This document shows, piece by piece, positions 1-9,287 of a stretch of DNA of 64,000 bases. Numbering within the stretch: the first letter of the stretch is position 1; every line of letters starts with the position of its first letter. A program made the translations under genes and the position numbers. The DNA is from Desulfonema magnum (GTDB lineage: Bacteria; Desulfobacterota; Desulfobacteria; Desulfobacterales; 4be13): positions 7,151,633 to 7,215,632 of the forward strand of contig NZ_CP061800.1 of assembly GCF_017377395.1 (NCBI RefSeq). The letters run 5' to 3'. The notes under the pieces were generated by a model, which made no database searches, was not told the origin of the DNA, and worked only from the letters and a program-made list of their open reading frames with translations.

Positions 1-1542
1 CAGCTGTGTCTTCAGGGCTTCCCATACCTGATCAATACTTGTAAAGTCTCTTCCGTTTCCTGTCCGGGGTCCCAGTTGCATCCCGGTAAAAAAGCTGTCA
101 AAACCGTCGTTCAGCGCCACTTCAAGACATTTGGCCGGATAAATGTCTGATCCGCCTTCGCTTCTTGTCTTCTGGGTTCCTCTTCGTCCTGTGACCCCGG
201 GAGACATACACAGGACCAAAGCCCAGTCCCGAGCGATCTCTTCCGGCACATTAAAGTATTTCATGAGCTGTTCGGTGTTGAGCTCGTCATTTTTAATGGA
301 GGGAAAGCCGAATCCTTTTTTGATGCAGTTGAACACCCGCTGCTTTGTCTCCACCCGTCCTTTTTCATTCCACCGGAATGCAATGGAAGGCTCTGTGGTG
401 ACGATGCTCTCTGCCGCGTCAAGGATGACATCGGTACAGTCATTACAGCCATCACTGCCGTCAGAATTGACGCCGCCCAGGGTGAGAATAAAGAGGTCGT
501 TCGAACCGGCAAAGAATTCTCTGAGCTGTCTGCCTTTGGTGCTTCCGTGCTCGGAGACCTTGAGGCGTTCGCACTCCACAATTTCCTGAGCCTGGTCCCT
601 TGTCATGGGCTGGTGGGTTTTGTCAATGACGCTTCTCTGATAGAAAGGCCACAGGACTTTATCTTCTTTGTGACCGTATCCGCTGCTGTACCGTTCAATT
701 GAGTGACAGAGCAGATAGGTAAACCATTTGGACTGCATTGCGTCCCAGAATCCTGTGGGAGGTTCGGCAGGCACTCTCCGACAAATATCGGATATTTCCA
801 GCAGCTCTTTTTTTCTTTCTGAATCGCTTTCAAAATTTTCTGCAATGATTTTGGCCAGACGGCTGTATCGCTGGGCCCAGGCAATAACGGCCTTATCAGC
901 GATGATCATGGCTTTCCACTGATCAATCTGATGCAGCAGCGGAAGATTTTCCGAGGCATTCCAGGGTGAACTCCTCAGCGATTTGTTTGCCTCCTCAATA
1001 TTTGCTTCAATGATCTCTATTCGCTTATTCAGACCGTCTTCCAAAACCGTTTCATAATTCGGAACAATGCTGCTGAACGCGGTGACAAACATGGGGGGCT
1101 GAACCGTAGTGGCCGAATACATGATATCCAATTCTTCTTCTGTGAAATACTGTTCACATCGGCTCTGAATACAGTAAGGGCGCCAATATTCAGCAATAGC
1201 CTTCATTTCTTCTTTTTCTGTACAGTACTGACTGTCTGCCATGTCAATGGTGGAGAAATAGGAAAGTTCCGGATACATGGGAAAATAACTGGGATGTTCC
1301 GTGTTCGCGCCCACAATCAGTTCGTCTTCCTGAATGTGGATGGTCATTTTTTTCAGAATATTCTCAAGACCCTTTGCCCTTACAATTGCTTTGGGCTGGC
1401 CGATACTCTTTCTATGAGCTTCTGTGACATAGCGTGCTCTTTCAACCCCTGCTTTTACAGCGGGATCCACATATTCGCCACCCGCCACATGTTTAAAACG
1501 ACATCTTTCTTTCAGCCTTGCAGTTCTTTCTGTAATTGGCAT
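1..1542 (-). CDS. bssA: X-succinate synthase (benzylsuccinate synthase-like) alpha subunit, glycyl-radical enzyme, C-terminus outside window
   Basis: The minus-strand frame is open for 514 codons from ATG at 1542 (GGAG ribosome site just upstream) and runs off the left edge. The enzyme family adds the methyl carbon of an aromatic (or alkane) substrate to fumarate by a radical mechanism. The protein starts MPITERTARLKERCRF, and around residue 445 it has LCMSPGVTGRRGTQKTRSEG, the active-site cysteine context of BssA/HbsA-type enzymes. The glycyl-radical loop would lie beyond the window edge. The small gamma-like gene immediately upstream matches the family's C-A gene order. Substrate (toluene, cresol, methylnaphthalene or alkane) is not decided by what is visible. 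The downstream Bbs genes point to an arylsuccinate. Confidence 0.93.
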   Translation of the reverse strand, partial: MPITERTARLKERCRFKHVAGGEYVDPAVKAGVERARYVTEAHRKSIGQPKAIVRAKGLENILKKMTIHIQEDELIVGANTEHPSYFPMYPELSYFSTIDMADSQYCTEKEEMKAIAEYWRPYCIQSRCEQYFTEEELDIMYSATTVQPPMFVTAFSSIVPNYETVLEDGLNKRIEIIEANIEEANKSLRSSPWNASENLPLLHQIDQWKAMIIADKAVIAWAQRYSRLAKIIAENFESDSERKKELLEISDICRRVPAEPPTGFWDAMQSKWFTYLLCHSIERYSSGYGHKEDKVLWPFYQRSVIDKTHQPMTRDQAQEIVECERLKVSEHGSTKGRQLREFFAGSNDLFILTLGGVNSDGSDGCNDCTDVILDAAESIVTTEPSIAFRWNEKGRVETKQRVFNCIKKGFGFPSIKNDELNTEQLMKYFNVPEEIARDWALVLCMSPGVTGRRGTQKTRSEGGSDIYPAKCLEVALNDGFDSFFTGMQLGPRTGNGRDFTSIDQVWEALKTQL

Positions 1543-1606
1543 AGTATTTCTCCTTGCTTCCCTTGGTTATATGCAGAACATCTCATTCCCGCTGCATTGA
1601 AATTGC

Positions 1607-1783
1607 TTATCTTTTTTGTTCCATTTTGGAACACGCTTCATCGCTTTCAAACACAGGTTTGGATAACCAGAATTTTCCTTTTTCATCCTGTTGTTCCATC
1701 ACACAGTCGCCTTTACCTTGCTCATAATCAAGATCACCCTCCGGAATCCTGAAAAAAAAGGCACAGTCTGCACATTTGGACAT
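1607..1783 (-). CDS. bssC: small gamma-type subunit of the glycyl-radical arylsuccinate synthase
   Basis: Short gene of 58 codons starting at ATG 1783 with an AAAGGAG site. It begins MSKCADCAFFFRIPEGD and contains GKGDCVMEQQDEKGKFW followed by a last cysteine (DEACSKM). The CxxC plus two further cysteines is the pattern of the small BssC/HbsC subunits, which bind an Fe-S cluster and associate with the catalytic alpha subunit. The gene ends 64 bp before the alpha-subunit start, so the two are surely one transcript. No activase gene (bssD) precedes it, unlike the dcab order of Thauera; the beta subunit and activase may lie left of the window. Identification rests on cysteine spacing, size and position. 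Confidence 0.85.
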   Translation of the reverse strand: MSKCADCAFFFRIPEGDLDYEQGKGDCVMEQQDEKGKFWLSKPVFESDEACSKMEQKR

Positions 1784-2968
1784 TTTTTTCTCCTTTTATG
1801 ATAAATGAGGTTAGCGTTTACTAAACTATCTGACGCGTCTGCTTTTTACAAATTCGGATTGTAAAAAAGTCGGACATTTTTTTTCCTGATGTGTCAGAAA
1901 TCTTAATCAAATTTCATATACTGAATTTCATTCAGTAAAATAAATATAAATAACAACTCGGAAACCCGCTGATTTGTCTGAAGAAATCGAAATTTCGGAT
2001 TCAGGTGTTTCCGCTGAGATCAGAGAACTGTCTCGCCGAAACAGCCCCCCTGAAGAGGAAATTCCAAATTTTTATACTCTGCTGATAATAGACAAGCCCT
2101 GTTTTTGTCAAGCATTTTTATATAATAGTAATCGTTACTATTATATATTTTTTGAAAAATGAAGTATTTTTAAGTAATTCTGTTATTCAAAAAATTAAAA
2201 TAGAATATGACATGATCAGTTCTGTTTATTGAGTGTAATTTAAACAGATAGCAGGGAATGTTGTCAAGTATTTTTTTAAAAAAAATAAGCCTTTCTCAAA
2301 AAAAAACGACTCACAATTCCGTTAACATGCTCTATTTTTGAATTCATTTTTTATTTTCATATACGCGCTTTGAAATAGCCACGGGTATCCTTTTCGGACG
2401 CATTTTTTTTCAGATATTAAAGAAATATTTCTGAATAAATTATCTTTTTATCGAATTGTATATTTTAGGTGATATCAAATGAGGGGCATTTGATTAAACC
2501 ACAGGGACGCTGACAGGTGATTCAGAATTTATTCAGGAAAAATGAACTACATTATATTTAAAGCAAATAGTTGTTCTTTGACAGATTTGTTATCAAATAT
2601 CCAGGCGAATTTTTTTTGTAAAATAACCTGTATATGCCTCAGTTTTTACTTGACTCCAATATATTTTTTAGTATTCTGTGTTTTGATATCTGTTTGTCAT
2701 GCCTGCATAAAAAATTATAAACTCCCTTAAATAGCAAGAAATTTCTGTGAAAAACAGTGCTGTGGAAAGGGCTTTCTTATATATCGAATAAAACTCAGAA
2801 AATTTTTACAGATGAACAGATATCTTTGACAAGCAAGAATGGTTTTGACCGGGACTACGGAGTTCACAGAAAATCATCAGGCTCAGGGCAGCGCAGGGTC
2901 AGAATCGCTATTCAGGCTCAGGTGATGACTATCAGATTTGGAAATTCTGTTAATTTAAGGAGGATATT
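1784..2968. other. 1.2-kb AT-rich divergent regulatory region
   Basis: No convincing gene is seen between the divergent bssC-like and TetR starts. The region is AT-rich with many A and T runs. It contains the perfect palindrome at 2119-2147 (separate entry). Short open frames at 1974-2162, 2542-2730 and 2757-2996 lack ribosome sites and recognisable sequence. It presumably holds both divergent promoters; I did not assign -10/-35 boxes. Confidence 0.6.
2119..2147. promoter_or_regulatory. perfect inverted repeat, candidate TetR-family operator
   Basis: Two 13-bp arms, TATATAATAGTAA and TTACTATTATATA, are exact reverse complements separated by TCG. The site lies in the divergent region between the glycyl-radical enzyme genes and the tandem TetR regulator, a usual place for a TetR-family operator. 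A related 11-bp stretch (TATTATTATAT, one mismatch to part of an arm) occurs near 4437-4447 upstream of bbsA. The palindrome is seen directly; operator function and its ligand are inferred. Confidence 0.55.
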
Positions 2969-4177
2969 GTGGGGGAAAATCATAAAAAACAAGTAATTCT
3001 TGAATCCGCAAAGGAGATCATTTCCGAGAACGGACTGGTAAAGTCCAATATAGCGGAAATTGCCAAAAATGCGGGAGTCGCTGATTCAATTATCTATCAT
3101 TATTTTAAAAATAAAGAAGACCTGCTTTTTTGTGTATTAGGTGAACAACTGAAGGCAGTAAGAAAGGAATTGTTGTTTCATTTTGAGGGGATTATGGGAC
3201 CTGTGTCCAAACTGGGAAAGATGATATGGTTTCATCTGGCTGTGAGTGATCTTAAATATAGCAATGCCAAGATTATGAAAAATCTGCTGTTTGAATGCCG
3301 GGCCAATAAAAATTTCTATCATCATGAAGGATATCAGGAGTTAAGGAAATATACAGGTATTATGCTGGGTATCCTGAAAGAGGGGGTCAGTGAAAATTAT
3401 TTTCGTGATGACCTGAATCTGAATCTTATCAGAGACATGATATTCGGATTATTAGATGAGGAATCTGTCAACTGTCTGGCATCCAAGGAAGTTGAAGAGA
3501 CCAGCCGGGATTTTGAATCGGTTATGTCATTGGTTCTGGCCATGATTTCCAAAAAAAATCCCAATGCTTCCTCTTTAAGTGAGGAATCTGATAAGACCTC
3601 GAAAATACTCAGAGCGGCCATATCTGTGTTCGCTGAAAAGGGGTATAACAAGGCAACCATGCTGGAAATCGCCACCCGGGCCGGGGTGGCAGAGGGAACC
3701 ATTTATGAATATTTTAAAAATAAAAAAGACCTGCTTTTCTGTATTCCCAAAGAGCAGTTCAGAAAATTCAGAGATTCCCTGGAAAAATTGAATACATCCG
3801 AACATCCCGACATTAAGTTCAGACGTATGATTTGTAATCATTTTACTCTGTTTATGTCTGACCAAAAATTTCTGAGAATTTTTTTAACTGATATTAAGCT
3901 GAACAAGGAATTTTATACCTCAGAAGCGTATGACTGTTATTCAACCTATTATAATGACATGCTGAATGCTCTTTTGGAGGAAGGGAAAAAAACCGGTGTC
4001 TTTCGTTCAAATATTAACAACAGGGTCTTCAGAAACCTTTATATCGGCACATTTACGCATTTGGCTGTGAGATGGTTTCTTCTTGGTAAGACCACGCCCA
4101 TGGAGATGACAGAAGAATTCGGACAGGTCACGGCGCTTTTATGCCGCGCATTGGCCAGTGATCCTTCTTTATTATGA
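2969..4177 (+). CDS. tandem double TetR-family transcriptional regulator
   Basis: GTG start at 2969 with AAGGAGG five bases upstream. The 402-residue protein is twice the normal TetR length and carries two complete TetR modules. The first DNA-binding domain is at about residues 8-55 (ends IIYHYFKNKEDLLFCV) and the second at about 208-255 (ends TIYEYFKNKKDLLFCI), each followed by about 140 residues of helical ligand domain. It is divergent to the glycyl-radical enzyme genes and upstream of the bbs operon in the same orientation, so it probably controls the whole pathway. A covalent dimer or a two-operator binder are both possible. The first helix-turn-helix lacks the GYxxT typical before helix 2 (has GLVKSNIAEI), whereas the second has GYNKATMLEI. 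Confidence 0.9.
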   Translation: MGENHKKQVILESAKEIISENGLVKSNIAEIAKNAGVADSIIYHYFKNKEDLLFCVLGEQLKAVRKELLFHFEGIMGPVSKLGKMIWFHLAVSDLKYSNAKIMKNLLFECRANKNFYHHEGYQELRKYTGIMLGILKEGVSENYFRDDLNLNLIRDMIFGLLDEESVNCLASKEVEETSRDFESVMSLVLAMISKKNPNASSLSEESDKTSKILRAAISVFAEKGYNKATMLEIATRAGVAEGTIYEYFKNKKDLLFCIPKEQFRKFRDSLEKLNTSEHPDIKFRRMICNHFTLFMSDQKFLRIFLTDIKLNKEFYTSEAYDCYSTYYNDMLNALLEEGKKTGVFRSNINNRVFRNLYIGTFTHLAVRWFLLGKTTPMEMTEEFGQVTALLCRALASDPSLL

Positions 4178-4702
4178 ACTGCCCCTGCCCCTTGGCTGAA
4201 ACACCGTCTCCGGTACGTTCTGTTTACTGTTCTGACGCAGGTGAATATAATTCAGCGTCGCCCGGCATGACAGGCCGATTGAATCCGCCTCAAATAAATG
4301 CAGAAGATCATCAGTTTCTCCAATCTCTTTAAAACAGGGTTTTTATAACCGGAGACCGTAACTTACACCGATGACACAGGATATTTTGTTCTTTTTATGT
4401 CATATTTTTTTATACCATTAAAATCTTTATGTTATAGTATTATTATATTATTTTCAAAAAAGTGTTGACAGAGGAATGATCTTATGATTGAATCTGCCTC
4501 AAATTGAATTTGACTCAATGTATTCTTCTAATGAAATATATCTTACTATTTTATATAAACATAATCAATCTATTGAATTTATATAGTTTTATAGTATTGA
4601 AACAATATCTCGGAATCGTATGAGCAGGCTAAAAATACGATTGAGAGTATAAAATTTTATAAATTGATATAATCCTAAAGTAACTAAGGAAAGGAGAGGC
4701 AA
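4178..4702. other. intergenic leader of the bbs operon
   Basis: 525 bp without a gene. The first third is GC-richer and the rest strongly AT-rich. A run at about 4430-4450 resembles half of the palindrome at 2119-2147. TTGACA occurs at 4464-4469. It probably contains the promoter of the bbs genes, but no start point can be set from sequence alone. A clear AGGAGAGG ribosome site precedes bbsA. Confidence 0.5.
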
Positions 4703-5140
4703 ATGGCGGAGGGAAAAAAGAAAAAAAAGGAAAAAGAACCGGATATCACTTTTTTTCATCCTGACCTTTTAGAGGTGCCGGAAGATGGTTCACCTCCGTA
4801 CCTGAAGGGTTACAAATGTAAAAAGTGTGGAAAACTTGATTTCCCCAAATTAAGTCCCTGTCCCACGTGCTGGGGAGAAGAATTCGAAATGATTCCGTTG
4901 AGCAGAAAGGGAATCTTGTACAGCTTTGCTGACATCTATATCGGACAGCCCGGGATGGATACCCCCTATATTGTCGGTTACATAGACCTTCCGGAAGAAA
5001 TAAGGATATTTGCCCAGCTTGACGGAGAAGTGGAAAGCTTCAAATGTGATGAAGAGGTGGAACTGACAACCGGTCCCATCCGAATGAATCAGGACGGCTT
5101 ACCCATTATCAGCTATAAGTTTAAAAAAGTATCAGCATAG
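4703..5140 (+). CDS. bbsA: zinc-ribbon/OB-fold partner of the Bbs thiolase (BbsA-like)
   Basis: 145 residues of the DUF35/OB-fold family. A charged lysine-rich start is followed by a rubredoxin-like zinc ribbon at about residues 39-56 with two CxxC knuckles (CKKCGKLDFPKLSPCPTCW), then the OB-fold with the GxPYIVGYIDLPE strand pair. In known Bbs systems BbsA forms a tight complex with the thiolase BbsB and helps cleave the aroylmethylsuccinyl-CoA. The gene lies 19 bp before bbsB in the expected first position of the operon. Function is inferred from family and order. Confidence 0.88.
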   Translation: MAEGKKKKKEKEPDITFFHPDLLEVPEDGSPPYLKGYKCKKCGKLDFPKLSPCPTCWGEEFEMIPLSRKGILYSFADIYIGQPGMDTPYIVGYIDLPEEIRIFAQLDGEVESFKCDEEVELTTGPIRMNQDGLPIISYKFKKVSA

Positions 5141-5159
5141 TTTTCGGGAAGGAGTTATT

Positions 5160-6329
5160 ATGAAGCTGCAACGAGAGGTATATATTGCGGGTGTAGGAGA
5201 GACCGTATTTGGCAAACATAAATTGGATTATGACGCGCTGGGGCGGCAGGCAGCCTTTCAGGCCATAAAGGGGTCCAACATTGACCGTCCGGATGTGATT
5301 CAGAGCGCGTATGTGGGAAACGCTCATAATGGTATTGTCACCGGCCAGACCATTTTAAAAGACCTGGGCATGTGCGGCAAGACACCTGTTATCAACGTGG
5401 AAAGTGCCTGTTCAGCAGGAGCCATGGCGGTGCATCTGGCCATCAAGGATGTTGCCACCGGGCTTACGGAAGTGTCCATGGGCGTGGGCGCGGAAAATCA
5501 TACGCTTCGCAGACAAAGCGGGACAGCCTTCATGCCTGCCATGAATGATATTGAATCGGTTCACGGCGGTGTTATGACCGGAAAATACTCCATGCGGGCC
5601 ACGCGGTATATGCACGACAGAGGCGCGACCATCGAAGACTTTGCCATGATCACGGTAAAAAACAGAAAACACGCCACCCATAACCCCCATGCGTGGTTCA
5701 AAGGTGAGATCAGTGTTGAAGAAGTTGTCAATTCACGGATGGTCGCCTATCCCATGACCCTGCATCAGTGCTGCGGTATTGCCGATGGTGCCGGCGCGGT
5801 GGTGGTCTGCTCAAAAGAGATGGTCAGGAAACTGGGGATTGAACAGCCGGTAAAAGTCGCAGGAACAGTTGTCACCTCAGGGCCTTATCACAACGGCCCC
5901 AGGGATATCACCGGTGATGATATTACAGAAATGACCAGTGAGATGCTTTATGAAGAATCCGGCATCGGCCCGAAGGAAGTAAATATCCTGGAACTTCATG
6001 ACGCGTTCACCATTGCCGAACTTCTCTATTACGAATGTATGCAGTTATGTGACAAAGGCGACGGACTGAAATTCCTGAGAGACGGCCAGTCCACTTATGG
6101 CGGACAATGTGTGGTCAGCCCCAGGGGCGGAATGCTTTCTTACGGCCATCCCATCGGCGCATCCGGCGCGGCTCAGATTGCAGCGAATGTCAAGCAGCTG
6201 AGAGGACAGTGCGGCGGTTATCAGGTGGATCCGGTTCCGAGAGTCGCCATGTCCCATGTCACCGGCGGCGGACTGTCAGGAACAGAACATGCGGCCTGTA
6301 CCATGCATATGCTGGTCAGAGACTGGTAA
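5160..6329 (+). CDS. bbsB: thiolase of arylsuccinate beta-oxidation (BbsB-like)
   Basis: 389-residue thiolase of the non-decarboxylating SCP2-type group. The active-site cysteine is at residue 84 in NVESACSAGAMA. The C-terminal catalytic motifs are present as SYGHPIGASGAAQ and a late glycine-rich MSHVTGGGLSG. It would thiolytically split the 2-aroylmethyl succinyl-CoA intermediate (benzoylsuccinyl-CoA in toluene degraders) to aroyl-CoA and succinyl-CoA. GGAAGGAG ribosome site at 5146-5153. It follows the OB-fold partner directly, as in all known bbs operons. Confidence 0.9.
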   Translation: MKLQREVYIAGVGETVFGKHKLDYDALGRQAAFQAIKGSNIDRPDVIQSAYVGNAHNGIVTGQTILKDLGMCGKTPVINVESACSAGAMAVHLAIKDVATGLTEVSMGVGAENHTLRRQSGTAFMPAMNDIESVHGGVMTGKYSMRATRYMHDRGATIEDFAMITVKNRKHATHNPHAWFKGEISVEEVVNSRMVAYPMTLHQCCGIADGAGAVVVCSKEMVRKLGIEQPVKVAGTVVTSGPYHNGPRDITGDDITEMTSEMLYEESGIGPKEVNILELHDAFTIAELLYYECMQLCDKGDGLKFLRDGQSTYGGQCVVSPRGGMLSYGHPIGASGAAQIAANVKQLRGQCGGYQVDPVPRVAMSHVTGGGLSGTEHAACTMHMLVRDW

Positions 6330-6410
6330 AAAAAATGTGTTCAGCAGTATGGGTAACACGGACTGAAACCGAAGGTATCTGGTAATTTATTAAAGTAAGG
6401 AGGACGGATT

Positions 6411-7163
6411 ATGGAGATAGTTAAAGATAGGGTTGTGCTTATCTCCGGCGCCACAGACGAAGCCGGTCAGGCAATGAGCCTGAGGTTTGCGAAAAACGGT
6501 GCAAAGGTTGTTGTCACGGATACGGATCAGGGAAAAATAGATAATCTCGTATCAAAAATCAAGCAGGAAGGGGCAGAGGCTCTGGGCATTGTTGCCGCTC
6601 CTGAAAAAGCTGACGAAGTGAAAAAGGTCGTGAGCGAAGCTGTGTCCAAGTTCGGTAAAATTGACGTGCTTGTGAACAATGTGGATACTTCCGAAGGCAA
6701 AGGGATCGCTGACCTTTCAGATGATGACTGGCATAAATCCCTCACCACAAACCTGGACCCGATGTTCTTCTTCTGTCGTGAGGTGATTCCTCAGATGCGT
6801 CAGAACAAATATGGGCGGGTAATCAATATGGGAAATCTTGAGTATATCGGATGGCCCGGAAAGGCCAACTATTCAGCCTCCAAATCCGCTATCTTCGGCT
6901 TCACCCGATCCCTGGCCCTTGAAGTGGCAAAAGACGATATTACAGTAAACTGCGTGGCAAAAGGCGGTGCGTTTGAATCGCCGGATATGTCCGAAGAAGA
7001 CGCGGCAAAGCTGGCCAAGGGTATGCCCGTTCAGCGACTTGGTAAATCTGAGGATATTGCCAACGCTGTAGGCTTTTTTGCTTCGGACACCTCTCCGTAC
7101 GCGACCGGACAGACCTTGTTTGTCTGCGGCGGAAAGAGCATGTATTTTTCCATGTCAATTTAG
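6411..7163 (+). CDS. bbsC: short-chain dehydrogenase-like subunit, probable inactive partner (BbsC-like)
   Basis: 250-residue SDR fold protein. The cofactor-binding glycine motif is degraded (LISGATDEAGQAMSL rather than TGxxxGIG), the NNAG motif reads NNVD, and the catalytic serine position 13 residues before Tyr154 is Gly141. YSASK is kept. This matches what is known of Thauera BbsC, a pseudoenzyme subunit of the BbsCD heterotetramer. It sits directly before the intact SDR bbsD with a 45-bp gap. It probably acts as a structural partner in oxidation of the hydroxyacyl intermediate to the keto form. The inactive status is inferred from these residues. Confidence 0.87.
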   Translation: MEIVKDRVVLISGATDEAGQAMSLRFAKNGAKVVVTDTDQGKIDNLVSKIKQEGAEALGIVAAPEKADEVKKVVSEAVSKFGKIDVLVNNVDTSEGKGIADLSDDDWHKSLTTNLDPMFFFCREVIPQMRQNKYGRVINMGNLEYIGWPGKANYSASKSAIFGFTRSLALEVAKDDITVNCVAKGGAFESPDMSEEDAAKLAKGMPVQRLGKSEDIANAVGFFASDTSPYATGQTLFVCGGKSMYFSMSI

Positions 7164-7208
7164 GAATCCGGCAAATTATCGTTTTTAAGGATTAAGTGGA
7201 GGTTAAAA

Positions 7209-7955
7209 ATGGGAATTGAAAACAGGGTTGCCCTCGTCACAGGGTCAGCAAGCGGAATTGGAAAGCAGACCGCCCTGAGGATGGCGGAAAATGGTGCCAA
7301 AGTCGTCATTAATGATATTGTCGCTGACAAGGTCAATGAAACAGTTGAAGAATTCAAGCGCCAGGGCTTTGATGCTATCGGAAAAGTGGCTGATATCTGC
7401 AATAAATCCTCGGTTGATGAGATGATCAAAGACACGGTGGACACCTTCGGCAGCATTGATATTCTTGTCAACAACGCGGGGATGGAGCGCGCAGGCGCGC
7501 TGAGAAAGCTTACAGAGGCGGACTGGGATATCACCATCAATGTCAACCTGAAAGGCGCGTTTTTGTGCAGCCAGGCCGCGCATAATTATATGGTTGAAAG
7601 AACCCACGGACGCATTATCAATATTGCATCCCGCGCATGGCTGGGCGGCCCCGGACAGGCCCCTTATGCTTCGGCAAAAGCTGGCGTGGTGGGATTAACG
7701 AGAACCCTTGCGCTTGAGCTGGGAAGAAAAGGCATTACCTCAAACTGTATTGCCCCGGGACTGATTGAAACCCCGCTGTGGTATGAGCTTCCTGAAAAGA
7801 ACAGAAACTTTTTGCTGGGAAAACAGCCCACCGGAAGGCTGGGAGAAGTGGATGATATCGCCAACGCAGTGATGTTTCTTGCAGATGATGAGACTTCTTT
7901 CATTACCGGACAGGTTTTGTATGTGTGCGGCGGAAGAAGCCTGTTTTCCGGCTGA
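7209..7955 (+). CDS. bbsD: catalytic NAD-dependent short-chain dehydrogenase (BbsD-like)
   Basis: 248-residue classical SDR with intact motifs: VTGSASGIGKQT at the N-terminus for NAD binding, NNAG, Ser141 and Tyr153 in PYASAKAG, and IAPGLIETP near the C-terminal substrate loop. It would oxidise the alcohol (alpha-hydroxybenzyl)succinyl-CoA to the ketone in the Bbs pathway together with its partner. AGTGGAGG ribosome site at 7195-7202. Gene order C then D is conserved with known operons. Confidence 0.9.
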   Translation: MGIENRVALVTGSASGIGKQTALRMAENGAKVVINDIVADKVNETVEEFKRQGFDAIGKVADICNKSSVDEMIKDTVDTFGSIDILVNNAGMERAGALRKLTEADWDITINVNLKGAFLCSQAAHNYMVERTHGRIINIASRAWLGGPGQAPYASAKAGVVGLTRTLALELGRKGITSNCIAPGLIETPLWYELPEKNRNFLLGKQPTGRLGEVDDIANAVMFLADDETSFITGQVLYVCGGRSLFSG

Positions 7956-8051
7956 TATTTCAAAAAGCAGGACAAGCTTTTTCAGTTGCGGACTCATAAA
8001 ACATAAACCAGAGCTTGTGCTGCTTTTCTGACTGAAAGGAGATTTAAACCA

Positions 8052-9287
8052 ATGGGAAATGATGGGAAATCCTTATCTGATGTGAGGGTGATTGACTTCA
8101 CAGGAGAACTGGGACCCTACGCAGGAAAGATGTACGCGGGCCTGGGAGCGGATGTAATTCATATCGAGCCGGTCACCGGGAATCCGCTGAGAAATATCGG
8201 TCCGTTTTACGAGGGCATTCAGGACAGGGAAAGAGGGCTTCAGTTTCTTTATTATAACGGCGGTAAAAGAGGCATGGCTCTGGATATCAGGCAGGAGAAG
8301 GCCAGGGATATCTTCCTCAGACTGTGCAGCACGGCCGATCTTCTGCTGGAAAGTTTCGCACCGGGCTATCTTGACAGTCTGGGGCTTTCTTACGACATAT
8401 TAAGCGCGGTCAATCCGAAACTGGTTCAGACATCCATTACCCCTTTCGGACAGTTCGGTCCCTACGCGGATTATCCGGGGTGCGATCTGACCTGTTCAGC
8501 ATTGGGCGGATTTTTATTTCTGGCGGGTATTGACAATGACAAGCCGGTCCGGGCATGCGACAACCAGGCCTATCGGATGGCGGACGCATACGCTGCCGTG
8601 GGCAGTTCTATCGCGTTGCTTTTTGCAAAGAAAACAGGCATCGGTCAGTTTGTTGATGTATCAGCTATGGAAGCCACGGGAATGGCCCTTGAAAACGCCG
8701 CCCAGTACTGGGATCTCGAGGGAAAAAACCGCAGAGGACGGGGAAAAGAAGCCGGTTCCGCGTCTGTCCATCCGTGCAAAGACGGATTTATTGCCATTGT
8801 CGCGATCATGGGCAAGAACAAAGTCATGTGGGATCCCTTTGTGAAATGGATGCAGGATGAGGGGGTCGAAGGATGCGAAGTTTTTGACGATCCCAGATGG
8901 ATTGAGCCGAGTTACCGATTGTCAGCAGAGGGATATGAAACATTCTGCCGGGTGTTTGAGGGATTTACCATGCAGAATGAAAAACTGGCCCTGTACGAAC
9001 GAGGTCAGGCTCACCGCGTCGCGATTTCACCTGTAAGCAATGGCAAAGACCTTCTGGAGAATCCCCAACTGAAACACAGCAATTTCTGGCAGACCATACA
9101 CCATGATAATTTGAACGGAGAAGTGACTTATCCGGGTGCGCCCTACACATTTGGAAATTTAGAATGGCGGTTCGGGAATCCCGCGCCAACCCTTGGTCAG
9201 CATTCTGCCGAGATACTGAGAGAACTCGGATACGAGGAAGACGAGATCAATACGTTCGCAAAGGAGGGCATTATATATGTTGGCTAA
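8052..9287 (+). CDS. bbsE: class III CoA-transferase subunit (BbsE-like)
   Basis: 411-residue CaiB/BaiF family protein. It has the family start VRVIDFTGELGPYAGKMYAGLGADVIHIE in outline, and a candidate catalytic aspartate at residue 178 in RMADAYAAVG. It pairs with the next gene as the two subunits of succinyl-CoA:arylsuccinate CoA-transferase, which activates the product of the glycyl-radical enzyme. The last 11 bases overlap the start of the next gene, implying translational coupling. Which subunit does catalysis here is not settled, since both carry an aspartate at position 178. Confidence 0.9.
   Translation: MGNDGKSLSDVRVIDFTGELGPYAGKMYAGLGADVIHIEPVTGNPLRNIGPFYEGIQDRERGLQFLYYNGGKRGMALDIRQEKARDIFLRLCSTADLLLESFAPGYLDSLGLSYDILSAVNPKLVQTSITPFGQFGPYADYPGCDLTCSALGGFLFLAGIDNDKPVRACDNQAYRMADAYAAVGSSIALLFAKKTGIGQFVDVSAMEATGMALENAAQYWDLEGKNRRGRGKEAGSASVHPCKDGFIAIVAIMGKNKVMWDPFVKWMQDEGVEGCEVFDDPRWIEPSYRLSAEGYETFCRVFEGFTMQNEKLALYERGQAHRVAISPVSNGKDLLENPQLKHSNFWQTIHHDNLNGEVTYPGAPYTFGNLEWRFGNPAPTLGQHSAEILRELGYEEDEINTFAKEGIIYVG

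Noticed and set aside
1294..1752. 152-codon plus-strand frame
   Set aside because: Antisense to the glycyl-radical enzyme subunits, which have ribosome sites and recognised motifs.
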